Part shown: piece by piece, positions 39,529-52,500 of the stretch
Numbering within the stretch: the stretch's first letter is position 1
Layout of the letters: each line of letters begins with the position of its first letter
Translations under genes and position numbers: made by a program
Assembly (NCBI RefSeq): GCF_964355755.1
Contig: NC_092672.1
Coordinates: 23,678,501-23,742,500, forward strand
Origin: Antedon mediterranea
Taxonomy: Eukaryota; Echinodermata; Crinoidea; Comatulida; Antedonidae
DNA: 64,000 bases
Direction: 5' to 3'
Notes under the pieces: model-generated
The model's input: only the letters and a program-made list of their open reading frames with translations
What the model was told of the DNA's origin: nothing
Database searches by the model: none

Positions 39529-39898
39529 CTTGTTCAAGATCTCTTATTCATCTGTGGATAGGTGGAGAAGACTGGCAGTGCGACTTGGTATTCAATGGGA
39601 TGTTATCAGTAATACCACAGGTAAAAACAGACATGATGAATATGACATGTTGGAAGAGGTAGACAATGATCCAAGTATTAACACAATCGAATATCAACTA
39701 CCTACAAAGGCATTAACACAACAGGGACGTGTTGATTTAGCTGATAGCTGGCAAGATGCAGCAGATCAACTACCTACAATGGTCAAGGCATTAACACAAC
39801 AGGGATGTGTTGATATAGCTGATAGCTGGCAGCATGCAGCAGCACATCAACTACCTACAATTATCAAGGCATTAAATAACAGGGACATGTTGATTTAG
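39529..39898 (+). pseudogene. Death-like exon with triplicated end
   Basis: After ATTTTACAG an open frame reads SSVDRWRRLAVRLGIQWDVI, the helix 1-2 pattern of a Death domain, then a divergent middle and QLPTKALTQQGRVDLADSW, the helix 5-6 pattern. The last segment (about 72-75 bp) is repeated two more times before TGA. The frame needs two bases from the previous exon, while the second DED exon supplies one. It is therefore either reached through an unseen exon or already decayed. Confidence 0.5.
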
Positions 39899-41813
39899 CT
39901 GATAAATCATTGTTTATTTTGATTTCTTGACATATGAAACTGAGTGCCAATGCTATATAGTGTGCATCATTAGTATAACCATCAATATTATGATTATCAA
40001 TATTATTATTATGATTAAAAGGGGTCCTTGATATATAATATAATATAATACAGTAACAATGGGGATTATAAAACCACACTTCTAAAATAATTTTAACTAT
40101 TAACTGGTGCGTGTGATTAAAGTTGTGTACTCTCTCTACACCAAAAACAAGATCAGCAATGCATCTTGGGGTTTATAGTGGGCCGCTAAAATTTAAAAAA
40201 AATTATTAGAATCGCATTTTAAACCGTTTAAAGATGACAAAAGGTATCTCAATAGGACCGTATAGAATTTATTTTTACATTATATGTAGTTTGTGACCTT
40301 AGATTAGATCTAAAAAAACGTAGGGAATGGGACTTTATAATGTAATTGACTGTTGTAGGACTTGCAGTAACTGTTTTTATTTTGTATATAAGATGAGTCT
40401 TAGTAATTTGTGCTTTGGTGGCTAAAGCTAGTTTTAGTAGCTATGGCTAGTTTTAGTGGCTATGGCTAGTTTTAGTGGCTATAGCTAGTTTTAGTGGCTA
40501 TGGCTAGTTTTAGTGGTGTACATGGTAAACCCACTGTGTATTGATTAGCAAAAACATTAACATTCAGAATTAAATAGTCAAAGATTTAAATGTTTCATTG
40601 GTATAGCTTTATTCAATATTTTTTATTATTGACCTGACTAAACTTTTAAACTTATCTTGTAAAGATAAAGTAAAATTTTGGTGTTTATGTATTAATCACT
40701 GCCGATGATTTAGAAAGGTTTAATAAGCTCTCTAAACAAACTTGCTAACAGTACATTTACTTAAGCCAAATTAATAGAGTTAGAGTTACTGCATAAATAC
40801 ATATTTCATATTCTATTTTAATAAATGATATACAATCTTTTTTGTATTGTATTTTTGTTTGTCTATTTTCTTTTAAATCTCAACGCGAGTCACAAGTAAA
40901 CTCATTATATAATGTTAAGGTAAATTGGTTGGTTTCAACATAGGCAATTGACTATGGTTCCAAAATAATAAATGATGTTTGTTATTATTATGGTATCTCT
41001 GAATTTAGTAAATGACTTGGCTATTGACTTGCCTAATGCAAATGAGATCATTTGTAGAAATTAGACTTACAGAATTTGATTAATGGCCAATATCACCTTT
41101 TTATGATTGACAGACTTACTAAACAGGACGAAAGGTATGGAGATGGGATCATTCACTGTATAACAGCAATTATATAAATCTCTACCATATTTTCGACCCC
41201 TGGTGTGTAATTTTTCAATATAAAATTGACTAATGGTTGCCAAGGTATGGGACATATTTTTAGTATAGTATCATTATATCTATAATTATATTTTGTATTA
41301 GAAAACTTTTGGCTAATTTTTATTTTGTTTACTTGCATGTTTGTGGAAATACAATTTTTTTTAAAGAATAAAAAAACCCGACATAGTTCATATTTTGACA
41401 CACCACCTGATTATGCAAATTATGTATTACATTCTCATTTGGTTGGCATAGCTTAATAGTGTTTATCCTTAAAATTCAGGAAAGTGGCATAGCCTATCGT
41501 GTGCGGCCCATCAATAAACATCAGTGTGCCAAATGTGAGCATGTACCGTTCAGTGGTTTTGGAGGAGATATGTAAAATACGCGAACAATTTAGTAGCATT
41601 AATATATAGATTGCTTTATACATTGATACCAAAAATTATGAGCATGGAAAACTGCACTTACAGATATTTGTGTCCCTACCCGAAAATTGTCCAAAACTGT
41701 GGAGCTGATTGGTATAATTAAAAATGCATTAAAATCCCACCTTAGGCATGAGAATATGTAATGTTAACATTGATTTTTGTGTTCACTGGATATAGATGAC
41801 AAAATATGTACGT
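39899..41813. other. Intergenic, short tandem repeat only
   Basis: Holds five copies of an 18- to 19-bp unit GGCTATGGCTAGTTTTAGT at about 40420-40516. No coding region recognised; the rest is AT-rich. Confidence 0.55.
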
Positions 41814-41939
41814 TAGTAGGCATGTTAAGGAGCATATTTTAGGCAAATCCTTCAAATTGTGATAACATTTTGAAACTTTGCACAGTTATTCATTAGGGTG
41901 TCAAAAATATGAAATGGAAGGGTTGCACAAAATTTGGTC

Positions 41940-42556
41940 AGGGGAAAGCCGCCATTTTGGATTTCAAAATGGCGGACCTCAAATTTTCACTTGTCAGGTA
42001 TATCTCTGCTAAAGAGGCACCTAGAGTTCTGATTTTACCTGCAAAATATATGGTAGTGGGGTCACCAAACATATTGGTATAATTAACATTTGATTGCATG
42101 GCGGCCATGTTGGATTTCAAAATGGTGGACTTCAAATTTTCACTTTTCAGGTATATCTCTGCTAAAAAGGCACCTAGAATTCTGATTTTAGGTGCAAATT
42201 ATAATTATGGTAATGGGGTCATCAAACATATTGGTATAACTAACATTTTGATTGCATGGCGGCCATGTTGGATTTCAAAATGGCGGACCCCAATAACTTT
42301 TCAGGTATATCTCTGCTAAAAAGGTACACAGTGCTCTGATTTTAGGTGCAAATTATATGGTAATGGGTCACCAAATATATTGCTATTTAACTAACATTTT
42401 GATTGCATGGCGGCCATTTTGAATTTCAAAATGGCAAGCTCAAAATGTTTCAGTACGGTACCTACAGTTATAATTTTAGGTACAAAGTATAATATGGTAT
42501 TGAGGTCAACAAACATATTGGTATAACGTCTTTGATTGCATGGCGGCCATTTTGAA
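41940..42556. repeat. Subterminal repeats, left arm
   Basis: Four to five units of about 150 bp, each with a self-complementary CCATTTTGNANTTCAAAATGG core (hairpin) and GATTTTAGGTGCAAATTAT. Such dense subterminal repeats often bind the transposase. Confidence 0.8.
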
Positions 42557-43559
42557 TGTAGCTCAAACCTGGTAACCACACAGCTCTGTACATCATAAAT
42601 CACTCTTTCTGCATTTACAGCGTCCAAGATCACAGTCGGTGTGTCACAGCGATTTGTGACATCTGAAAGTTCCGGCAATGAACTCCAAACTGGACTAAAT
42701 TTGTTGCCGTCCTTCCTCCATCCCCAGTTTGCTGGGTCCTGTTCAACCCTGAATGCATCTAGACAGTTGTACCACTTTCTGGCTTGTAGAAAAGACCGTT
42801 TCACATGTTCTCTTAATGCCGCAGATGTTGGGGGGATATTTTCAATAGTCTGTAGTAAAAAGATATCGTCTTGCATCATTTACCTTCTTTCTACATAGTT
42901 ACAACAAACTGTTCTAGATAATCTGTGTCACTAACATCCCCTACAGACAATGACATCGTCTCAAATTCCTTTCCTTGAACAGATGAAGTTGTATTACAAC
43001 TGCTAAAGGAATGAAAGAACAAGTAAGCGGATGATGCTTGTGATCCAAGAGAAGTAATCTTGTGTGTTGAGATATACTTCAAGTGCTTCCCCACTCCAAA
43101 CTCGATCCAAAGCTCGTGGATGCCAGGTATTCTGTGGAAAGTTGACAATGAAATAGCAACAACATCACTGTCTACAGTCTTGACAAGAATGCGCGGACAA
43201 ATTTTAGCGGCATGTTTAACATGAACAAACATACGTTCATCTGCCTCTTCTATGTTACATGGCATCAGCGGTTTTATATTTACAGACTGGTTTGTTACAG
43301 CTCTGTCTCTCAGAGACCCTACAAACATTCCGTGATTTGTGTCAATGTTCTCTACTACTTCAGTTACAATTAATGAAACAACTCTGATTTGTCGTCATCA
43401 TATCTCGAATATGTGGTCCAATTGTTGGGCATGCTCCCACTGGCTTTGACGCCCCTCCTTACACCAGAGCCGCGGTTTGAACGCGTACTAGACTTTAAAC
43501 CGTCGTTAAAGTATCTATCGAAAACCAAATCTGGTCACGTCACTGATCGAAGTTGATGG
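42556..43559 (-). pseudogene. Palindromic element ORF, left copy (decayed)
   Basis: The minus strand carries pieces of one protein in shifting frames. The best open part (42891-43328) reads MPCNIEEADERMFVHVKHA, LVKTVDSDVV, FGVGKHLKYIS and LFFHSFSSCNTTSS, followed at lower coordinates by ARKWYNCLDAFRVEQDPANW (42391-42879 frame). The EEAD ... D-x-D ... C-x-TTS layout belongs to a widespread but poorly characterised invertebrate mobile-element protein. Acidic residues are spaced as in FEN/Asteroid-like PIN nucleases, which is only an inference. Several stops. Confidence 0.65.
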
Positions 43560-44640
43560 TCTATATGGTTGTACGACAAAATGAAGCACCATTAGTTGCT
43601 GCCAAGGTGTTAGATGGACCAGCAATAATCAATATGCTCAGGCCCAATGATTCGAAGACATTCATTGAGTATATATCAAGTGTCATACAACCATCAACTT
43701 CGATCAGTGACACGACTAGATTTGTTTTTCGATAGATACTTTAACGACAGTTTAAAGTCTGGTACGCGTTCAAACCGCGTCTCTGGTGTAAGGAGGGTCG
43801 TTAAAGCCAACGGGAGCTTGCCCAACAATTGGACAACATTTTTTAGATTTGATGACAACAAATCAGAGTTGTTTTCATTTATTGTAACTGAAGTAGTAGA
43901 GAACATTGGCACAAATCACGGAATGTTTGTAGGGTCTTTGGGAGACAGAGCTGTAACAAAACAGTAAATATACAATCGCTGATGCCATGTAACATAGAAG
44001 AGGCAGATGAACGTATGTTTGTTCACGTTAAACTTGCCGCTGAAATTGTCCACGCATTGTCAAGACTGTACACAGTGATGTTGTTGTCAGCTTTCCACAG
44101 AATACCTGGCATCCACAAGCTTCGGATCGAGTTTGGAGTGGGGAAGCACTTGAAGTATATCCCAATACACGAGATTGCTTCTTCTCTTGGATCACAAGCA
44201 TCAGCCGCTTACTTGTTCTTTCATACCATTAGCGGTTGTGATAGAATTTCATCTGTTTAAGGAAAAGGTAAAGCTACATTTAGGCTACCGAGACTTTGAA
44301 AAAGATGCCATGTATGACTCCAGTTTTTGAGAGGATGTCATTGTCTGTAGGGCATGTTAGTGAAACAGACACAGTTTGTTGTAACTATGTCTACTGCAGA
44401 ACATTTAATGATGCAAGACGATATCTTTTTACAACAAGAGAAAGACTATTGAAAATACCCCCCAACATCTGCGGCATTAAGAGAACATGTGAAACGGAAG
44501 CCAGGAAGTGGTACGACTGTCTAGATGCATTCAGGGTTGAACAGGACCCAGCGAACTGGGGATAGAGGAAGGACGGCAACAAATTTTGTCCAGCTTGCAG
44601 TTGATTGCCGGAACTTTCAGATGTCACAAAGGTTTTAATT
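43553..44640 (+). pseudogene. Palindromic element ORF, loop and right copy (decayed)
   Basis: The loop codes the N-terminal part (VLDGPAIINMLRPNDSKTF) once. The right arm continues RYFNDSLKSGTRS, LPNNWTTFFRFDDNKSELF, CNIEEADERMFVHV, GVGKHLKYIPIHEIASSLG and GCDRISSV, with frameshifts near 43690 and 43970 and stops near 44260. The conserved C-x-TT motif is altered here (CDRIS). Non-functional. Confidence 0.65.
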
Positions 44641-44779
44641 CGCTGTGGACACACCGACTGATTTACGATGCACAGAGCTGTGTGGTTGCCAGGGAAAATG
44701 TGACCTACAATAAGTGTCCGTGTTAAATGCATGTAATTATGAACAACACAAATAGTGTAAAGCCAGTACGCGTTGAGCT

Positions 44780-45560
44780 ACATTCAAAATGGCCGCCATG
44801 CAATCAAAGACGTTATACCAATATGTTTGTTGACCTCAATACTATATTATACTTTGTACCTAAAATTATAACTGTAGGTACCGTACTGAAACATTTTTAG
44901 TTCGCCATTTTGAAATTCAAAATGGCCGCCATGCAATAAAAATGTAAGTTAAATACCAATATGTTTGGTTACCCATTAGGCCTACCATATAATTGGCACC
45001 TAAAATCAGAACTCTATGTACCTTTTTAGCAGAGATACCTGAAAAGTGAAAATTTGAAGTCCGCCATTTTGAAATCCAAAATGGCCGCCATGCAATCAAA
45101 ATGTTAGTTATACCAATATGTTTGGTGACCCCATTAATATATAATTTGCACCTAAAATCAGAACTCTGGTGCCTTTTTAGCAGAGATATGCCTGAAAAAT
45201 GAAAATTTGAAATCCGCCATTTTGAAATCCAACATGGCCGCCATGGATTCAAAATGTTAGTTATACCAGTATGTTTGGTGACCCCACTACCATATAATTT
45301 GCACCTAAAATCAGAACTCTAGGTGCCTCTTTAACAGAGATATACCTAAAAAGTGAAAATTTTAAGTCCGCCATTTTGAAATCTAAAATGGCCGCCATGC
45401 AATTAAAATGTTAGTTATACCAATATCTTTGGTGACCCCATTACCATATAATTTGCACCTAAATTCAGAACTCTAGGTGCCTATTTAGCAGAGATATACC
45501 TGAAAAGTGAACAATTTGGGTCTGCCATTTTGAAATCCAAAATGGCGGCTTTCCCCTGAC
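44780..45560. repeat. Subterminal repeats, right arm
   Basis: Inverted counterpart of the left-arm repeats, about five to six units with the same AAAATGGCCGCCATGCAAT phrase. One or two more units than at left. Confidence 0.8.
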
Positions 45561-45674
45561 CAAATTTTGTGCAACCCTTCCATTTCATATTTTTGACACC
45601 CTAATGAATAACTGTGCAAAGTTTCAGAATGTTATCACAATTTGAAGGATTGGGTCACTTAACAGGCCTACTAC

Positions 45675-46596
45675 GTAGTGTAGACCTCTCATATCCCATG
45701 TACTGTATTTTGTTGCTTGTAACCCGTTTTTCCCTTCACTTCTTAAATGCTCAAACTTGTGGCCATGTCAAGAACTTATAATCACAAGATGATTCCTGAT
45801 TCCTGATTCTTGTTAATCTTCCTATGGCCAACAGAATAGACCACTTTCATTAGTCTAGTGTGCAAGGCTATCAAACAACTTGATAGCATTGGTCTGTGTC
45901 CCTTCTTTGTCTTTTCTATAAATATATTGGGTTGGATGGAACAACTCAGTCACAATGTACTTCATCGAAGTGAAAATCTAAATTCTTGAACTATGATCTA
46001 ATCGGATGCTATAAAGGCTATTACTTTTATAATTTACAGTCCCTTTCTTTTTTATGCAAAAAAATAGAATAAAAGAATACTAAAATCAAACATTGAAAAG
46101 TCATTTTGTAGTTTTAATCAGGTTATTTCAAAAATAATGATTTAGCTTATAAAAAATAAAACCCATTGAATTTCAAACAATGGGCTTCCAGTTTACTACT
46201 TTAAAAAAAAATTGTATTTGGTTAAATAATTTTTCGTTTCCACCAATTTTTTTGTCAAACTAGTGTAACATTCAAAAATAAAAAAAAATATGTGGGGATC
46301 ATTTAAGCATTTGACCTTTAACATTGTATCTACAGAAGAAAGCACAGATAAAATGTTATTTTAAAGCTTTAAGGCCACATTTATATTTGTACCTAATACA
46401 TTCTTATTCAAAATACTCAAGTTTAAGATATAAAATAATTGTATATAGTGTATTAATTGACCTAGACTCCAAAGGCAAAATTAAATTTTAAGAATAATGT
46501 TTGTATGTGTTTCTTTCATTCTTTACAAAAACCTAGTGGTTAAAGAGAAAATTAGGGAAAAGTTTTCAAATGGCAGCCATTTTGAATTTATGGAAA
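45675..46596. other. Intergenic, no recognised content
   Basis: AT-rich. A small inverted pair CCCATTGAATTTCAAACAATGGG lies near 46163-46185. No gene seen. Confidence 0.5.
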
Positions 46597-49500
46597 ACAA
46601 GTAATTACTAATACACAACCCAGGGTATAGATACTAATATCTATATAGGCCTATATTAAAACAAGTAATTACTAATACACAACCCAGGGTATAGATACTA
46701 ATATCTATATAGGCCTATATTAAAACAAGTAATTACTAATACACAACCCAGGGTATAGATACTAATATCTATATAGGCCTATATTAAAACAAGTAATTAC
46801 TAATACACACCCAGGGTATAGATACTAATATCTATATAGGCCTATATTAACACAAGTAATTACTAATACACAACCCAGGGTATAGATACTAATATCTATA
46901 TAGGCCTATATTAACACAAGTAATTACTAATACACAACCCAGGGTATAGATACTAATATCTATATAGGCCTATATTAAAACAAGTAATTACTAATACACA
47001 ACCCAGGGTATAGATACTAATATCTATATAGGCCTATATTAACACAAGTAATTACTAATACACAACCCAGGGTATAGATACTAATATCTATATAGGCCTA
47101 TATTAACACAAGTAATTACTAATACACAACCCAAGGTATAGATACTAATATCTATATAGGCCTATATTAAAACAAGTATTTACTAATACACAACCCAGGG
47201 TATAGATACTAATATCTATATAGGCCTATATTAAAACAAGTAATTACTAATACACAACCCAGGGTATAGATACTAATATCTATATAGGCCTATATTAAAA
47301 CAAGTAATTACTAATACACAATCCAGGGTATAGATACTAATATCTATATAGGCCTATATTAAAACAAGTAATTACTAATACACAACCCAGGGTATAGATA
47401 CTAATATCTATATAGGCCTATATTAAAACAAGTAATTACTAATACACAACCCAGGGTATAGATACTAATATCTATATAGGCCTATATTAACACAAGTAAT
47501 TACTAATACACAACCCAGGGTATAGATACTAATATCTATATAGGCCTATATTAACACAAGTAATTACTAATACACAACCCAGGGTATAGATACTAATATC
47601 TATATAGGCCTATATTAACACAAGTAATTACTAATACACAACCCAGGGTATAGATACTAATATCTATATAGGCCTATATTAAAACAAGTAATTACTAATA
47701 CACAACCCAGGGTATAAATACTAATATCTATATAGGCCTATATTAACACAAGTAATTACTAATACACAACCCAGGGTATAGATACTAATATCTATATAGG
47801 CCTATATTAACACAAGTAATTACTAATACACAACCCAGGGTATAGATACTAATATCTATATAGGCCTATATTAACACAAGTAATTACTAATACACAACCC
47901 AGGGTATAGATACTAATATCTATATAGGCCTATATTAACACAAGTAATTACTAATACACAACCCAGGGTATAGATACTAATATCTATATAGGCCTATATT
48001 AACACAAGTAATTACTAATACACAACCCAGGGTATAGATACTAATATCTATATAGGCCTATATTAACACAAGTAATTACTAATACACAACCCAGGGTATA
48101 GATACTAATATCTATATAGGCCTATATTAAAACAAGTAATTACTAATACACAACCCAGGGTATAAATACTAATATCTATATAGGCCTATATTAACACAAG
48201 TAATTACTAATACACAACCCAGGGTATAGATACTAATATCTATATAGGCCTATATTAACACAAGTAATTACTAATACACAACCCAGGGTATAGATACTAA
48301 TATCTTTATAGGCCTATATTAACACAAGTAATTACTAATACACAACCCAGGGTATAGATACTAATATCTATATAGGCCTATATTAAAACAAGTAATTACT
48401 AATACACAACCCAGGGTATAGATACTAATATCTATATAGGCCTATATTAAAACAAGTAATTACTAATACACAACCCAGGGTATAGATACTAATATCTATA
48501 TAGGCCTATATTAAAACAAGTAATTACTAATACACAACCCAGGGTATAGATACTAATATCTATATAGGCCTATATTAACACAAGTAATTACTAATACACA
48601 ACCCAGGGTATAGATACTAATATCTATATAGGCCTATATTAAAACAAGTAATTACTAATACACAACCCAGGGTATAGATACTAATATCTATATAGGCCTA
48701 TATTAAAACAAGTAATTACTAATACACAACCCAGGGTATAGATACTAATATCTATATAGGCCTATATTAACACAAGTAATTACTAATACACAACCCAGGG
48801 TATAGATACTAATATCTATATAGGCCTATATTAAAACAAGTAATTACTAATACACAACCCAGGGTATAGATACTAATATCTATATAGGCCTATATTAACA
48901 CAAGTAATTACTAATACACAACCCAGGGTATAGATACTAATATCTATATAGGCCTATATTAACACAAGTAATTACTAATACACAACCCAGGGTATAGATA
49001 CTAATATCTATATAGGCCTATATTAAAACAAGTAATTACTAATACACAACCCAGGGTATAGATACTAATATCTATATAGGCCTATATTAACACAAGTAAT
49101 TACTAATACACAACCCAGGGTATAGATACTAATATCTATATAGGCCTATATTAAAACAAGTAATTACTAATACACAACCCAGGGTATAGATACTAATATC
49201 TATATAGGCCTATATTAAAACAAGTAATTACTAATACACAACCCAGGGTATAGATACTAATATCTATATAGGCCTATATTAAAACAAGTAATTACTAATA
49301 CACAACCCAGGGTATAGATACTAATATCTATATAGGCCTATATTAACACAAGTAATTACTAATACACAACCCAGGGTATAGATACTAATATCTATATAGG
49401 CCTATATTAACACAAGTAATTACTAATACACAACCCAGGGTATAGATACTAATATCTATATAGGCCTATATTAACACAAGTAATTACTAATACACAACCC

Positions 49501-52500
49501 AGGGTATAGATACTAATATCTATATAGGCCTATATTAAAACAAGTAATTACTAATACACAACCCAGGGTATAGATACTAATATCTATATAGGCCTATATT
49601 AAAACAAGTAATTACTAATACACAACCCAGGGTATAGATACTAATATCTATATAGGCCTATATTAAAACAAGTAATTACTAATACACAACCCAGGGTATA
49701 GATACTAATATCTATATAGGCCTATATTAACACAAGTAATTACTAATACACAACCCAGGGTATAGATACTAATATCTATATAGGCCTATATTAACACAAG
49801 TAATTACTAATACACAACCCAGGGTATAGATACTAATATCTATATAGGCCTATATTAACACAAGTAATTACTAATACACAACCCAGGGTATAGATACTAA
49901 TATCTATATAGGCCTATATTAAAACAAGTAATTACTAATACACAACCCAGGGTATAGATACTAATATCTATATAGGCCTATATTAAAACAAGTAATTACT
50001 AATACACAACCCAGGGTATAGATACTAATATCTATATAGGCCTATATTAACACAACTAATTACTAATACACAACCCAGGGTATAGATACTAATATCTATA
50101 TAGGCCAAAAATAAAACAAGTAATTACTAATACACAACCCAGGGTATAGATACTAATATCTATATAGGCCTATATTAAAACAAGTAATTACTAATACACA
50201 ACCCAGGGTATAGATACTAATATCTATATAGGCCTATATTAACACAAGTAATTACTAATACACAACCCAGGGTATAGATACTAATATCTATATAGGCCTA
50301 TATTAAAACAAGTAATTACTAATACACAACCCAGGGTATAGATACTAATATCTATATAGGCCTATATTAACACAAGTAATTACTAATACACAACCCAGGG
50401 TATAGATACTAATATCTATATAGGCCTATATTAAAACAAGTAATTACTAATACACAACCCAGGGTATAGATACTAATATCTATATAGGCCTATATTAAAA
50501 CAAGTAATTACTAATACACAACCCAGGGTATAGATACTAATATCTATATAGGCCTATATTAAAACAAGTAATTACTAATACACAACCCAGGGTATAGATA
50601 CTAATATCTATATAGGCCTATATTAACACAAGTAATTACTAATACACAACCCAGGGTATAGATACTAATATCTATATAGGCCTATATTAAAACAAGTAAT
50701 TACTAATACACAACCCAGGGTATAGATACTAATATCTATATAGGCCTATATTAAAACAAGTAATTACTAATACACAACCCAGGGTATAGATACTAATATC
50801 TATATAGGCCTATATTAACACAAGTAATTACTAATACACAACCCTGGGTATAGATACTAATATCTATATAGGCCTATATTAACACAAGTAATTACTAATA
50901 CACAACCCAGGGTATAGATACTAATATCTATATAGGCCTATATTAAAACAAGTAATTACTAATACACAACCCAGGGTATAGATACTAATATCTATATAGG
51001 CCTATATTAACACAAGTAATTACTAATACACAACCCAGGGTATAGATACTAATATCTATATAGGCCTATATTAAAACAAGTAATTACTAATACACAACCC
51101 AGGGTATAGATACTAATATCTATATAGGCCTATATTAACACAAGTAATTACTAATACACAACCCTGGGTATAGATACTAATATCTATATAGGCCTATATT
51201 AACACAAGTAATTACTAATACACAACCCAGGGTATAGATACTAATATCTATATAGGCCTATATTAAAACAAGTAATTACTAATACACAACCCAGGGTATA
51301 GATACTAATATCTATATAGGCCTATATTAACACAAGTAATTACTAATACACAACCCAGGGTATAGATACTAATATCTATATAGGCCTATATTAACACAAG
51401 TAATTACTAATACACAACCCAGGCTAGATACTAATATCTATATAGGCCTATATTAAAACAAGTAATTACTAATACACAACCCAGGGTATAGATACTAATA
51501 TCTATATAGGCCTATATTAAAACAAGTTATTACTAATACACAACCCAGGGTATAGATACTAATATCTATATAGGCCTATATTAACACAAGTAATTACTAA
51601 TACACAACCCAAGGTATAGATACTAATATCTATATAGGCCTATATTAAAACAAGTAATTACTAATACACAACCCAGGGTATAGATACTAATATCTATATA
51701 GGCCTATATTAAAACAAGTAATTACTAATACACAACCCAAGGTATAGATACTAATATCTATATAGGCCTATATTAACACAAGTAATTACTAATACACAAC
51801 CCAGGGTATAGATACTAATATCTATATAGGCCTATATTAACACAAGTAATTACTAATACACAACCCAGGGTATAGATACTAATATCTATATAGGCCTATA
51901 TTAAAACAAGTAATTACTAATACACAACCCAGGGTATAGATACTAATATCTATATAGGCCTATATTAAAACAAGTAATTACTAATACACAACCCAGGGTA
52001 TAGATACTAATATCTATATAGGCCTATATTAAAACAAGTAATTACTAATACACAACCCAGGGTATAGATACTAATATCTATATAGGCCTATATTAACACA
52101 AGTAATTACTAATACACAACCCAGGGTATAGATACTAATATCTATATAGGCCTATATTAAAACAAGTAATTACTAATACACAACCCAGGGTATAGATACT
52201 AATATCTATATAGGCCTATATTAACACAAGTAATTACTAATACACAACCCAGGGTATAGATACTAATATCTATATAGGCCTATATTAAAACAAGTAATTA
52301 CTAATACACAACCCAGGGTATAGATACTAATATCTATATAGGCCTATATTAAAACAAGTAATTACTAATACACAACCCAGGGTATAGATACTAATATCTA
52401 TATAGGCCTATATTAAAACAAGTAATTACTAATACACAACCCAGGGTATAGATACTAATATCTATATAGGCCTATATTAAAACAAGTAATTACTAATACA

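Larger units (their letters stand above)
41814..45674. mobile_element. 3.9-kb palindromic (fold-back) mobile element
   Basis: The left arm (41814-43559) and right arm (about 43690-45674) are inverted copies around a loop of about 130 bp. Ends: TAGTAGGCATGTTAAG at left and, in reverse, TAGTAGGCCTGTTAAG at right. Then an almost identical stretch runs through AATCCTTCAAATTGTGATAA and GGGGAAAGCCGCCATTTTGG. Each arm has four to six direct subterminal repeats of about 150 bp (ATGGCGGCCATTTTG, AGGTATATCTCTGCTAAA, ATTGGTATAACTAACATTTT), then one decayed copy of the same ORF. A short TACGT may be the target duplication. Confidence 0.82.

Noticed and set aside
42641-42898. Plus-strand 85-codon ORF in the palindromic element
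   Set aside because: Antisense shadow of the decayed element protein on the minus strand.
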